64,000 bases of DNA from Hydra vulgaris (GCF_038396675.1 NC_088930.1:40278001-40342000), one strand, 5' to 3'; positions 49,701-57,739 are shown, counted from the first letter of the stretch. Notes: generated from the sequence alone by a model not told the origin. Numbers and translations: made by a program.

Positions 49701-52700
49701 TTTTGGTACTTTATTCATTTTTAAATTAGATTGAAGAACTTGACTCAAAGCATAGATAGTACTCAGAACACCGTTTAATAGCCCAAGCAATTGCCTCATT
49801 ACTACTAATAAACCCTAAGCCGTAACAAAGGGCTCCAAATGTGGCCTCCGCAATGCACACCAAAAGTACAAACAGGGACACCATCCATGCGCAACATGGC
49901 ACTGTTAATACTTTGATATTTTTCAGCTGTTGATGGAATCAGCCTCTCTGAGAGCTACCACAGAGTTCGGGAAACCTGACTACCAGCCGGCCTCAGAACC
50001 ATAAAACTGAGTTTTAGAGCTGTACCCTCATAAGGAGATAATAGAATGAGTTGCCTAGTCATAAAAACAGTGACTCAAGCAAACCCATGCATTGAGTCAA
50101 GAAGATCCAGCATTCAACATCCTAAACTGGAAACAATCTATTAAAAATACATCAGCGCCAGCCTAATAGATGAAGAAGGGGTGCGAGGCTGGTCAACAGA
50201 TAGAATCTGTTTACCCCTTAAGTCTTTGCCTAGGAGGCCTTCTACAAGACAGTAGCTGGGTGCATTTAACATCTGCCCAAGATGAGTATTTTTATCGAGA
50301 CACCATCTCTAGCCTTTACTCAACCAAGAGCCCCAAGGCAGGGGGTGTTTTAAATCGGAGTTGGCATCTCCTAGCCTTTGCCTAAAAAGGCGTATCCTAC
50401 AAGGCAGCAGGACATGAAGCAGATTGTACTGGGTTACATGTTACCAGTAGCAGGATAACCTGATCTGACATATAATTTTATAAAAGCCATATATTTTATA
50501 AAAGCCATATATTTTATAAAAGCCATATATTTTATAAAAGCCATATATTTTATAAAAGCCAGATGTTTAAGCTAGAAAATGATATATATCAATGTCATTT
50601 TTGAGAATATTTTTTTAATACTTTTTTCCACAACCTGGCCCACTGTGTTGGTGTGAGCAAATTTAGTAGTTATGGGATGGCGTGTCAGCAAGGATCTTTT
50701 TAAAGATATTTATAAAGACACTCTTCAATGGCAAAGCTAATATTGAAGCCACTTAAATTGGTTACTTCAGGTCCAATATTGTTTAGGGTTTTTTTATGGA
50801 AATATCGAATCTCTTTTTTTGTATCAGGTCTGAACAAAGTAAGAATAGAAGCACTATATATTTAGTGCGTCTGATTTGCTAACAGCGTTTGAGTAGATAT
50901 GGTACTGATTTTATATTGTTGTCTACTTTTGTCTATTGTTCATCCCAATCAAGATTCTCATTTAAGTTTAGTTCCTAGTTCTTTGTGGCTGTTGACTCTT
51001 TCAGCTCATTATTATTGAGTGTGAAAGAAGGTAAAGGTTGAATTTTGGAGCACCTGGGATTAATTCTAATTATTTTACATTTAGAGTGATTAATTTTAAT
51101 TTCATTGATCACAGGTCATTATTTGTGGTTTGTTGGCTGTTGTGCAGCAAGTTGTCTGGCTTAGTAAGTTGTGCAAGATGATAAAGTACATTGTGCTACT
51201 CAACTTTAGACTAAACCAGGATAAAGGAACATATTTCTAGACAGGAAGAGTATCCTCAGGGAAGGTATTTTGGGTGTACATTAGCAATTGTTAGTTCAAT
51301 TTCTTGTTTAGGTACCAAGTTAAAAGCATAGTCAGTCATTATTTGTTTTATTTTATCTGAGTATTTTTTCTTTATGAATATAATAGTACCACCACCTTTG
51401 CAATCCTGATGGTTAGTGCTTATCTAAGTGTAATTATTATTGATTTAGGAAAGAATAGTTTGGTTAGAACTAGGGTTTAGCTAAGTTTCAGTTAGACAGG
51501 AATGCCAATTTTAGTATCTGTAAGAAATAAGTCAAAAATCTTGATTTTATTACAGTGAGCTCATACTAGTGGTTCAGATGGCTGGTAACAGATGGCTGGT
51601 AAGCAATGTTGATGTTAGGGATAATTAGTTGGTGTGATAATTAGATTTTGCAAGTTTTTTTATACTGTGAAGTTATCTGAATGTTGACTATTTTTGATTT
51701 TGAATTGGATTCAGATCTGACTAACTTTTAGTCCATGGAGTATTGGAAATTTTTTATCAAGACTATCATTAGGCCATATAACATTGTTATGAATCACACA
51801 CATAGCAAATAATTTGAATTATTTATTTGATTTTTTAAAGATTTATCTTCCATATGAGAAAAAATGAGCACATAGCAACAATAATGCGTGCAATAAAATA
51901 TTAAAACCAACTTTAAACTGAAATCTGAGCATTTTAGGGTCATTATCACCAAAAAAAAAATTTATGGATGGTATATACTACTTACTAACTGTAAACTATT
52001 TTTTAACAATCTTTATATTAGAAAGTGTGCATAAAGTTTTAATAGGGCTTTGGCTCTAACTTTGGCTCTAAGTAAACAAATAACATTAGTCATAATTGTT
52101 CTTGTACTATGTATTACAGATTATATATCATTTGTTCAAAATGTAAATAAATCATAAAAAGTGTCTTAATCCTGCTATATAAGCACATACTTTCCCACAA
52201 TAACTAAATCTTTATTATTAATAAGGATAAGACATGTCAAAGTAGCCACTAAATCATACTATTTTAAAGTTTAATTTCTAAAGTATTGAAGTCATGCATT
52301 CTTGAAATAAAATCATTTAAAATTAAAAAAATTTAATACATTGGTTTAGAGCTGGTTAATAAAATATTTCCCCTTGTACTTTTAAAAAGTATCTGGCAAA
52401 AAAACATAAATTTTTTTTAATCTATTTTAAAAACCTAAACACACATGCTTTAAAGTGTATATATTAGCTTTAAAATGTATATATTAGGGTGTGACATCCG
52501 CCTTACATCTGTGTGACATTACAGGCTCCCTAATGTTATATAAAAAAAAGTTTTCCAATAGTATGTCATGTTGGGTCTCAAAAAAAGCAAAATTGTATAA
52601 AAATCTTAAAAATTACAATCATTATATAAAAAAAATTATATTTAAGATTTTTTTTCAATAATTCTCAAAAAAATACAATTGTTTCATTTTTAGGTTAAAA

Positions 52701-55700
52701 AATTTCATTTTTCTGCAAAAAAACTTATAATTTTTTAATGTTATTATTATTTTTTTAAATTTTTGTATAAATTCGCTTCTTTTGATACGCAACATGACAT
52801 TCTTTAAAAAAAAAAAAATTTTTATAGAATATTAGGGACCTGGTAAGTGTTTAAGGGTCAGGTGCTCCCCCTAAATCCAATAAAATTTTGAAAAAATTAT
52901 ACAAAGTTGCTTGTGAGAACCAATAGAAGATTTTAAGAATATGAACAGATCTTTTTTAGAATGTAGGGGGCGGATATCACACCCTGATATATATACATTT
53001 TTTATATAAAAGTAGCAATTTTAAATATGAACTGTTCCATTCACAATGAGGTCATGTTTAGTTGCCTGATTTATAAATTTTTAAATATTGTATATAAGCT
53101 TAAATACATAAATGATTTTTTTAATGGCGTAATACATAATTAAATTTTTACTTTAGACAATACATATTCATCGTACTATTTGGTACTTTTCTACTAGTTT
53201 GTGTTGATTATAAGAAACTTTTCAGTGATCCAAATCCTGTTTTTGTTGAAGTCATCCATTGGAATAACTTCAAACAGTGAGTTTTTTAAAAACAATACTT
53301 CTTTTGTTTTCTTAAAAAACTCTATTTTCAAGTAATAAAATGTTTACATGTTGTTCTTTTTTACATTCAGGATGCCATCTTCAGTTATCTTGTGTTTGGT
53401 TGTAGCCTTACTGTTTTGGTTGGTTCGACTTTGTCGCGTCATATTTCGAGTTTACAGGCGATGGCATATTCGTAAATTTTTCTATCAAGTTCTTCATATT
53501 ACTGATGTACGCCAATATATATACATAGTTGAAATAATATGTAGATAATTAAGTGGTGGACAGTTAACTATACCCTATATAATTAAGAAGTGCTTAGTAG
53601 CCTCTTAAACTATAATAGGCCTTAGGAAAGTGATAAAATTTAATACAAGTTATAAATCTGCTATATATCTCAAGTATTTTGATATAACAATTATAATTAT
53701 TCATATAAATTTACCCTCTGCAACATTTTCATAATGAATGTTACTACTTTATGAACTTCATTATACAAAAAATTTGAAAACAAGTTTATAGTGTATTATT
53801 TTTAGCTTATGCTAATTCAAAGTTAAATTTCCATGAAGCTATGTAAAAAATATATAAGAATGCTTTTGTATTTGTATAACAAATGTAGTTTAAAACTCTT
53901 CAAATTTGAATAAAAGTAAACTTAACACCTTCATTGACATAATAATATACATGGTACTAGTTTTCTCATGTTTGAGTAAAAGTAAAATACCCTAATTCCA
54001 CTGCAACAGAGTTTGTGATGAAAATTTATTTTGGAATAAAAAGAAATTTTTCTTCCGCATATGTTGTACAACATTGAAAGCTTTTGATGTTGTACTATGG
54101 ATATATAAAAAGACTGCATTATGGACTGCTTTGATGTGGGAATTAAATATTGTAGAAATTTAATAAAGTTGTAGTTATAATCAAGAAGATTCTTTTAATT
54201 GGAAAACATTAAATGTGGAAACCATTTAATGTTTTCCAACTAATGCAATACTATTCAACAGATTGTAATGAACCTCCTAATCAAGCTAAATGCAGCACAA
54301 TTAGTAGGTTCTTTGCAATCTACCTAATGCAGCTTTCAAACACACAACATTCTGTTGTTAGTTAATAATTTTACATTAAAAACTCAACATTATGATGTTT
54401 AACTGAGTTAACGAACAATAATGTTTAGATCAGTTAACGAAATTTGTACCAAGAGAACAGTGAAAAAGAATCTTCTTGATTATAACTACAACTTTAAAAA
54501 ATTTCCACAATATTTAAATGAATTTTCAATGTGGAAATAATGTTTAATGATGATGATGTTTGTTAAGATATTGGTTAGGTGATTAGTGCTGTGAATTTAT
54601 TTTAAATTTTCTTTTTTTATTGACATGTCATGTTGAACCTTCAATCACTTTTCTTCTCTCTTTATTTTGAACCATATGTCTTTATTCATAAATAAATATA
54701 TCTTGTTAATATGTCTTAAATAACATGTTGTCATGTTTTTTCTTTAAATCTCTATTTTAATAACAAAACAAACCAGAGTAGTCATTGGATAATAAATAAA
54801 ATTACCCTATAGGTTTGTTTTTTGAGTTTACAAACAATACTTTAGGTCTAAGTATTAACTTCTCAAACAAAAAATTGTTTTAACGCAAAATAGTGTTATC
54901 ATTTGCTACTTTATTTAGGCAGATCTCAGAAATATGCAATGGAATGAGGTACAGCACAAATTAATTTTAATGCAGCAAGTTCATCAACTTTGTATTCATG
55001 TTAAAGAACTCACAGAGCTAGGTATAGCTATATATATATACATAATCAATAAACATTATTGAATTTTTTTGTTCTTGCTTTTCAAAACTTTAGTTAAGCA
55101 ATGTATAGGTGTGTGTGCCTTTATTCTTGACAATTTTTTTCCTAAAATATTTGTATTTTTGTTATATAAAATTGATAGAATGTAAACAATAATTTATATA
55201 TATTAGATTTTTTCAAATAAATTTTTTAAAAAAATTTAGTATTGTTGTATTGTTATCATTATATTTATGTTATTGTTTTATTTTTAGATATTCACAATCG
55301 CATATTGCGCCAGAAGAATTACATGATATCATTTCAAAATAAAGGAGTAATCCCATGTATTTATCACTTTCCATTTATTGGTAAAAGGTAATTTTTTACA
55401 TGTAAATCAAATCTTGTTGTCTGCTGAGCCTGTAATTAATTTAATAGGTCTTTAAAGTAATGTAACTTAATGCCAATGTAACTTAATGCCAATGTAACTT
55501 AATGCCAATGTAACTTAATGCCAATGTAACTTAATGCCAATGTAACTTAATGCCAATGTAACTTAATGCCAATGTAACTTAATGCCAATGTAGCTTCAAT
55601 CCTATCTACTAATAATGTTTTGCATCATGTGTATTATGATATAATTATATTTTTTGTGCAATGTTGTTTATGACTTTATAGGACTTTCCTAACTGAAGGG

Positions 55701-56388
55701 TTAAAGTTCAACTTAAACTTGATCCTTTTTAATGGACCTGGGGCACCATTTAAAAATAGTTGGAAACTTAAAGAAGAATATAAGGACTACTCATGCAGGT
55801 ATACTATTAATTTTCTTCAGTATTACATGTTGATTTGCTCAGATGTATAGTCAAATAGAGCAACATTTTGAAGCGCTATAAAAATTTCTGTTTTTATTAC
55901 AGGATGGTATTGGCAGCTTCGTAAGTTAAATTTAAGTTGTTGAGAATATTTGTTTTTCACACTTGTATTTTTAAAATGTACCATTTTTAAATAATCAATG
56001 TTTTGAATTACTTTTAAAATCTGTAATCAGTATACTCATATTTTAAATATATATATACAATAGAAATTTGTTGACTTTCATGCACCACTGCAGCATTTAA
56101 CAATAACAACACCAAAATTTAACATCAACAAAATTTGCTTAAGATTTTTTATTTTAATAATGCATTATATTCAAAAAAAATAAGAAGGATAATTTGCCTC
56201 ATTTTCAAATCAGCTAAATTTAGAAATAAAGTGAATGTCTTTTATCAAAGAAGATTTATAGTAACAAGCATGATATTTTTTTTTCCAGGTTATCTCATCA
56301 AATCTTTATGTTGGGAGTTTTAAACTTTTTGCTCTGTCCATTTATAATGATCTATCAAATTCTCTATTCTTTTTTTATGTATGCTGAG
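33312..56388 (+). CDS. ATG9: ATG9 autophagy lipid scramblase, N-terminal 305 codons in nine exons (gene continues)
   Basis: Spliced exons: 33,312-33,423; 40,240-40,348; 53,157-53,276; 53,371-53,506; 54,919-55,021; 55,288-55,387; 55,682-55,798; 55,903-55,920; 56,289-56,388. Phases agree at every junction. The product reads collinearly with animal ATG9: CWTHIENLDEFF, FVCLLLRDVFELTQYIFIV, LVCVDYKKLF, QLCIHVKELTELDIHNRILR, NLILFNGPGAPFKNSW, and FLLCPFIMIYQILYSFF then MYAE. ATG9 is a trimeric scramblase of Golgi/endosome-derived vesicles that seeds the phagophore with ATG2. The window holds two transmembrane helices (about 75-92 and 117-137) and the first re-entrant segment (about 276-300). The second half, with the remaining membrane segments, is not visible after 56,388. 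Start choice: first ATG, followed by a YxxPhi signal as in vertebrate ATG9A. Confidence 0.93.
34520..36312 (+). mobile_element. LINE family 2, copy A, truncated and internally deleted
   Basis: Starts within the 5' UTR (ATCTGTTGACCAGCC, as at 58,459 in copy D). It keeps parts of the endonuclease (TGVKAHNFCLSQSLTQIVNF, ASDHGLTSLKLL), then jumps near 35,780-35,880 to the extreme C-terminus (NALSLLDK-like, FFPRTSVLWNSLSSSCFP), so the reverse transcriptase core is gone. It ends with GGTTGCTTGCTGCCTTGTTGG and an A-rich tail at about 36,312. Several stops; dead. Confidence 0.85.
36690..37270 (-). pseudogene. Fragment of an RNase-H-fold-type transposase family (FADGAASQYK...ATSHGKSPCDG)
   Basis: On the - strand: YYFADGAASQYKYFKTLSNL, a frameshift, then QFFATSHGKSPCDGIGEAVK and LLARTSLQN, later RKHHCFIPCNYKKLEIKGIS. 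This order is characteristic of an uncharacterised protein family common in cnidarians and arthropods. The DG and CDG residues look like the second and third acidic positions of a DDE/RNase-H fold (inference). The upstream half of the same family occurs at 41,039-42,434 on the opposite strand. Confidence 0.55.
40240..40348 (+). CDS. ATG9: ATG9 exon 2
   Basis: Encodes CWTHIENLDEFFTEVYTYHQ then LQGFVCLLLRDVFELT; acceptor ATAG, donor GTAAGT. This is the most conserved cytosolic segment preceding transmembrane helix 1 in ATG9 proteins (HIENLD.FF..VY..HQ..GF.C). Confidence 0.93.
41039..42434 (+). pseudogene. N-terminal and central part of the same transposase family (MDFAENY type), decayed
   Basis: Starts MPPKSAAERQQMRIAKVKEN; a basic region follows (RAKNCLRKKRWRSEM). 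Frame changes near 41,280 and 41,430 lead through VKNALPKSPRKKAAVVRK to VVTVYSNSGKIKMQKRHLVM then MASMRP-like KFASMRPKNVLLTSDMPQNV and CGCKYHSNI. After more breaks comes ILQMDFAENYTATFQGKIQS, whose Asp is probably the first catalytic residue, then QITVYTIMIWHH and TNGLSSQYKSKF, which corresponds to FADGAASQYK in the fragment at 37.2 kb but has Asn instead of Asp. A stop precedes it. The sequence runs into LINE copy B at about 42,435. Confidence 0.6.
42435..43925 (+). mobile_element. LINE family 2, copy B, 5' truncated with RT core deleted
   Basis: Homology to copy D starts at TTGCCAAT...GTTACTTCCATAT (about 59,930 in D). It retains FKNSGKRSDSSNYRPISLLP, then at about 43,095 jumps from the KVFESLI segment to the GGGGGCATTTGAGCTTG segment, losing about 480 bp that include the LDISKAF, GVPQGS and FADD motifs. 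The C-terminal part (MEYCCHIWGRSSNDALSLFG...WNSLPSSCFP) and the 3' stem-loop (43,880-43,893) are present, followed by an A-tail. Confidence 0.88.
43943..44065. repeat. AT-rich minisatellite, about 25-bp unit
   Basis: About five units of GATAATAAATTTAAATTTAA-TATTT directly after the A-tail of LINE copy B. This suggests expansion of tail-adjacent sequence. Confidence 0.85.
44318..44432. repeat. (TA)n microsatellite, interrupted
   Basis: TA runs with GGTATATA and GATATATA interruptions. Confidence 0.9.
44950..46228 (-). pseudogene. RAG1-like/Transib transposase remnant (copy 2)
   Basis: Starts MKYFDIYAFILHKPNNLQIS at 46,228, then HLRDKWRKSYSSIT, IKKWLQSHVPEDLNVTPILI, KANFDDYYTKTKKHKVSHLT, DIYPPYNDVQDANLICYPTD and LAEIKLQALVDH. 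About 320 bp holding the GFDGATGQ and CRPLRF motifs of copy 1 are deleted at about 45,580. It continues with IDGKVHTALSDVTNS, TICGASPKAMND (zinc half-site), LIVDVPKSGGSGTSNDGNTA, and WNYMPQSIHNY. The segment with the final catalytic Glu expected after MPxxxH is missing. Several frame breaks. Confidence 0.55.
46465..46546. repeat. Perfect 39-bp-arm palindrome, absent from copy 1
   Basis: CAATTTATTTGATATAGCTT and the next 19 bases are repeated inverted after a 4-base spacer (AATA). Copy 1 (about 1,889-1,935) has only one arm. Confidence 0.95.
46785..46798 (-). promoter_or_regulatory. LINE family 2 3'-end stem-loop (copy C)
   Basis: On the - strand GGCTG-CTTG-CAGCC: 5-bp stem closing a CUUG tetraloop, about 20 bases before the tail. 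It recurs at 36,269, 43,880 and 61,866 with the stem largely kept. Confidence 0.55.
46817..49799 (-). pseudogene. LINE family 2 endonuclease-RT protein, 5-nt deletion near residue 88
   Basis: The first part (49,799-49,533) is MRQLLGLLNGVLSTIYALSQ...LRSNFSSVESYLLQSS. Compared with copy D, five bases are missing near 49,540, shifting the frame. The rest (49,480-46,817) is open for 887 residues. Endonuclease: FVLYRSPSSQDC, VVVGDFNAHHSEWLG, GASDHSLISLKL. Reverse transcriptase: SSNYRPISLLPIISKVFESL, YGFRSSRSTADLL, LDISKAFDKVWHAGLLHKL, SGVPQGSILGPILF, FADDTTIYS and LLGLTLTSNLSW. The C-terminus has CCHIWGGSSNDALSLL and LWNSLPSSCFP. No separate ORF1 was recognised. Inferred CR1/jockey group. Confidence 0.88.
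50476..50560. repeat. 18-bp tandem repeat x5 (TTTTATAAAAGCCATATA)
   Basis: Five units at exactly 18-bp spacing beside the LINE C insertion point. Copy 1 has one equivalent unit (ACATAAAAGCCGGATG), so the array arose after the copies separated. Confidence 0.92.
52487..52984. mobile_element. MITE, about 498 bp, in ATG9 intron 2
   Basis: Ends GGGTGTGACATCCGCC and, inverted, GGGTGTGATATCCGCC. A second inverted pair lies inside (GTCATGTTGGGTCTC and GATACGCAACATGACAT). It contains A/T homopolymers and no ORF. The flanks TTA and TGA do not give a clear duplication. Confidence 0.75.
53157..53276 (+). CDS. ATG9: ATG9 exon 3
   Basis: Encodes transmembrane helix 1 and the start of the following loop: QYIFIVLFGTFLLVCVDYKK, LFSDPNPVFVEVIHWNNFK. 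Acceptor TTTAG, donor GTGAGT. Confidence 0.92.
53371..53506 (+). CDS. ATG9: ATG9 exon 4
   Basis: Encodes transmembrane helix 2 (SVILCLVVALLFWLVRLCRV) and IRKFFYQVLHITD. Acceptor TTCAG; the donor GTACGC is weaker than the others but required by phase. Confidence 0.88.
54143..54519. mobile_element. MITE, about 377 bp, in ATG9 intron 4
   Basis: TAAATATTGTAGAAATTTAA then AAGTTGTAGTTATAATCAAG and AAGATTCTTTT at the left are inverted at the right with few mismatches, giving terminal repeats of roughly 50 bp. The interior has a hairpin GGAAAACATTAAAT/ATTTAATGTTTTCC. No ORF. Confidence 0.85.
54919..55021 (+). CDS. ATG9: ATG9 exon 5
   Basis: ADLRNMQWNEVQHKLILMQQ then VHQLCIHVKELTEL. The W.eVq pattern and CIHxxELTEL are ATG9 hallmarks. 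Acceptor TTTAG, donor GTATAG. Confidence 0.93.
55288..55387 (+). CDS. ATG9: ATG9 exon 6
   Basis: DIHNRILRQKNYMISFQNKG then VIPCIYHFPFIGK, matching the DIYHRILRF.NYMVA.VNK segment of animal ATG9. Donor GTAATT. Confidence 0.93.
55459..55602. repeat. 16-bp minisatellite AATGTAACTTAATGCC, eight identical copies plus one degenerate
   Basis: Lies in ATG9 intron 6. The first eight units are identical, suggesting recent expansion; the last reads AATGTAGCTTCAATCC. Confidence 0.97.
55682..55798 (+). CDS. ATG9: ATG9 exon 7
   Basis: TFLTEGLKFNLNLILFNGPG then APFKNSWKLKEEYKDYSC, corresponding to FFTRGLKYN.ELILFWGPGS.F.N.W.LK.EYK. Donor GTATAC. Confidence 0.93.
55903..55920 (+). CDS. ATG9: ATG9 exon 8, 18-nt micro-exon
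   Basis: GATGGTATTGGCAGCTTC between a TTACAG acceptor and a GTAAGT donor. It supplies MVLAA and completes the flanking split codons, matching the LELAQRL region of ATG9 in length and frame. Confidence 0.82.
56289..56388 (+). CDS. ATG9: ATG9 exon 9
   Basis: LSHQIFMLGVLNFLLCPFIM then IYQILYSFFMYAE, the re-entrant membrane segment (RLSNRILWIGIANFLLCP-like). Donor GTAACA. The next exon (EVLKREPG-like) was not found in the remaining 7.6 kb. Confidence 0.93.
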
Positions 56389-56440
56389 GTAACATTTTGA
56401 TTTGTTTTTTTATATATTTTTTTTTACATTATAACTTTTA

Positions 56441-56763
56441 CTACACCTTTTTGCATTTAAGTTGGCCAATTTTCACTTTAATTTGACATTTTTTCATTTT
56501 AACTTAACATTTTTTAATTTTAATTTGGCAATTCTCACTTAACAATTTAAAGTGAAAATTACCGACTTAAAATGAAAAAATGTCAAATTAAGGTGAAAAT
56601 AGTAGTAGTAGGTTATGATGGCCAATTTTCACTTTAATTTAGCATTTTTTCAATTCAATTTAATATTTTTCACAATAATTTGTAAATTGAAAATTGCCAA
56701 ATTAAAATGAAATAGTGCCAAATTTAAGTGAAAATTGCCCAATTTAAACACAAAAAGGTATAG
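56441..56763. mobile_element. Foldback MITE, about 323 bp, TA-flanked
   Basis: CTACACCTTTTTGCATTTAA at the left is inverted at the right (TTTAAACACAAAAAGGTATAG), with TA on each side (56,439-56,440 and 56,764-56,765). The interior is two successive foldbacks of TTTTCACTTTAATTT-type sequence. No ORF. Confidence 0.8.
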
Positions 56764-56884
56764 TATTATTATAGATGATGTTGATAATTTTGTATAATTT
56801 ACAATTACTTATTCTTTATCTAACCAGAGTAATGATTGAATTAATGGTAATTATTGTTTCTAGATACAACTTGAAATTGACAGC

Positions 56885-57128
56885 TTTTTTTTTTCTTTTT
56901 GTTAATTCACCTCTCCAAGGCCAAGAAGGCCACTACATATGAGGAGGCTACTTAATTGTGGTTAAGACCCTCTCTCAACTCTATAACTCCAAAACACGAA
57001 CTTTGACAAACAAGGCTGCTGCGCTGAGAAAAAAGTTAAGCACAGTACTACCAGGTACGTGGTGGGGATCGAACTTAGAACCTCTCGCTTATGAAGCGAG
57101 GGCTCTATCACTACACCACTCCTGCAGA
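56885..57128 (-). mobile_element. tRNA-derived SINE
   Basis: On the - strand from 57,128: GGAGTGGTGTAGTGATAGAG (A-box-like), CTCGCTTCATAAGCGAG (an anticodon-arm-like stem with CTTCATAA loop), GGTTCTAAGTTCGATCCCC (B-box-like). A GC-richer body follows, ending CTTGGCCTTGGAGAGGTG and an A-rich tail (T-run on the + strand at 56,885-56,905). Internal RNA polymerase III promoter boxes and the non-tRNA body distinguish it from a true tRNA gene; it has no pairing acceptor stem. Confidence 0.7.
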
Positions 57129-57370
57129 TTTGGGTTTACAGTGGTTGTTAAGTTTTAATCCAAAAAAACTACTGCAAATAAAACATAGTTGTTTACTGCA
57201 AACAAAGCAAAGTTGTTTACTGCAAACAAAACAAAGATGAATCTTTATTAATGAAACACAGTGTAAAATAAAAAAAATTTTTGCTAAGTGATTTTCTACT
57301 AGTATATAATTGCTCTGTTCTTTTAAGAACATTTAGCACTCTATTTTGTAGAATACATTTTATAGTTGCT

Positions 57371-57447
<77 letters not shown>

Positions 57448-57642
57448 CTAAAGTTATTTTTTAATGTGAATGTGAAAACTTGGCAAAGAATTTTAGTTCA
57501 TTTTGAGAAAGCAAAGGCAAAAAGAACATAAATAAATAAAACTGTAGAACAACTTAACAAGCTAATTAGAATACCAAATACAATAGTTGTTTTAGGGAGG
57601 TTAGCTTACTTGGTCTCTTAAGAGAAATCTGTTTTTGGAAGA
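57129..57642. other. Non-coding stretch with a (TA)n tract
   Basis: Contains repeats of AAACAAAGTTGTTTACTGC near 57,180-57,235 and a TA run at 57,376-57,445. No gene. Confidence 0.6.
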
Positions 57643-57739
57643 TGCAAAGTTATCGTCTGTGAATTAATTTCATTATAGACCAAACTGAATTTTCCAGTTT
57701 GATCTATAATGAAATTAATTCACAGACGATAACTTTGCA
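57643..57739. repeat. Palindrome, 45-bp arms with one mismatch, 7-bp spacer
   Basis: TGCAAAGTTATCGTCTGTGA... is inverted at ...TCACAGACGATAACTTTGCA. It adjoins a hAT coding fragment. Confidence 0.95.

Larger units (their letters stand above)
46728..50467 (-). mobile_element. LINE family 2, copy C, full length, one frameshift
   Basis: T-run at 46,728-46,763 is the A-tail of the - strand element. The 5' end (AGATCAGGTTATCC on the - strand) matches the 5' end of copy D. ACAT stands on both sides (46,724-46,727 and 50,468-50,471); the homologous empty site in copy 1 has ACAT once. The 5' UTR is about 670 bp and GC-richer than its surroundings. This is the best-preserved copy of the family. Confidence 0.92.
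44743..50647 (-). mobile_element. Transib-like (RAG1-related) element, copy 2, complete ends, interrupted by LINE C
   Basis: Left end CACAGCGGGCCAGAATCC (44,743) and right end, on the - strand, CACAGTGGGCCAGGTTGTGG (50,647) are inverted and begin with RSS-like heptamers (one base off on the left). Removing LINE C (46,728-50,467) leaves about 2.2 kb, homologous to 1-2,222. No clean 5-bp target duplication is seen (TGTTG on the left, TTGGT on the right). An 18-bp unit is amplified near the right end. A decayed ORF lies on the - strand. Confidence 0.65.
40349..53156. other. ATG9 intron 2 (12.8 kb), transposon-rich
   Basis: GT...AG intron. Contains a transposase pseudogene (41,039-42,434), LINE copy B, a minisatellite, a TA tract, the second Transib-like element with LINE copy C, and a MITE (52,487-52,984). 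The stretches 40,349-41,038 and 50,648-52,486 hold nothing recognisable. Confidence 0.85.

Noticed and set aside
50170..50385. 71-codon ORF MKKGCEAGQQIESVYPLSL shared with 58,274-58,489
   Set aside because: It is antisense to the 5' UTR of LINE family 2 in both copies; the similarity is explained by LINE homology, and nothing suggests translation.
57060..57128. Possible tRNA gene on the - strand
   Set aside because: A- and B-box-like segments are present but the acceptor stem does not pair and the sequence continues into a SINE body.
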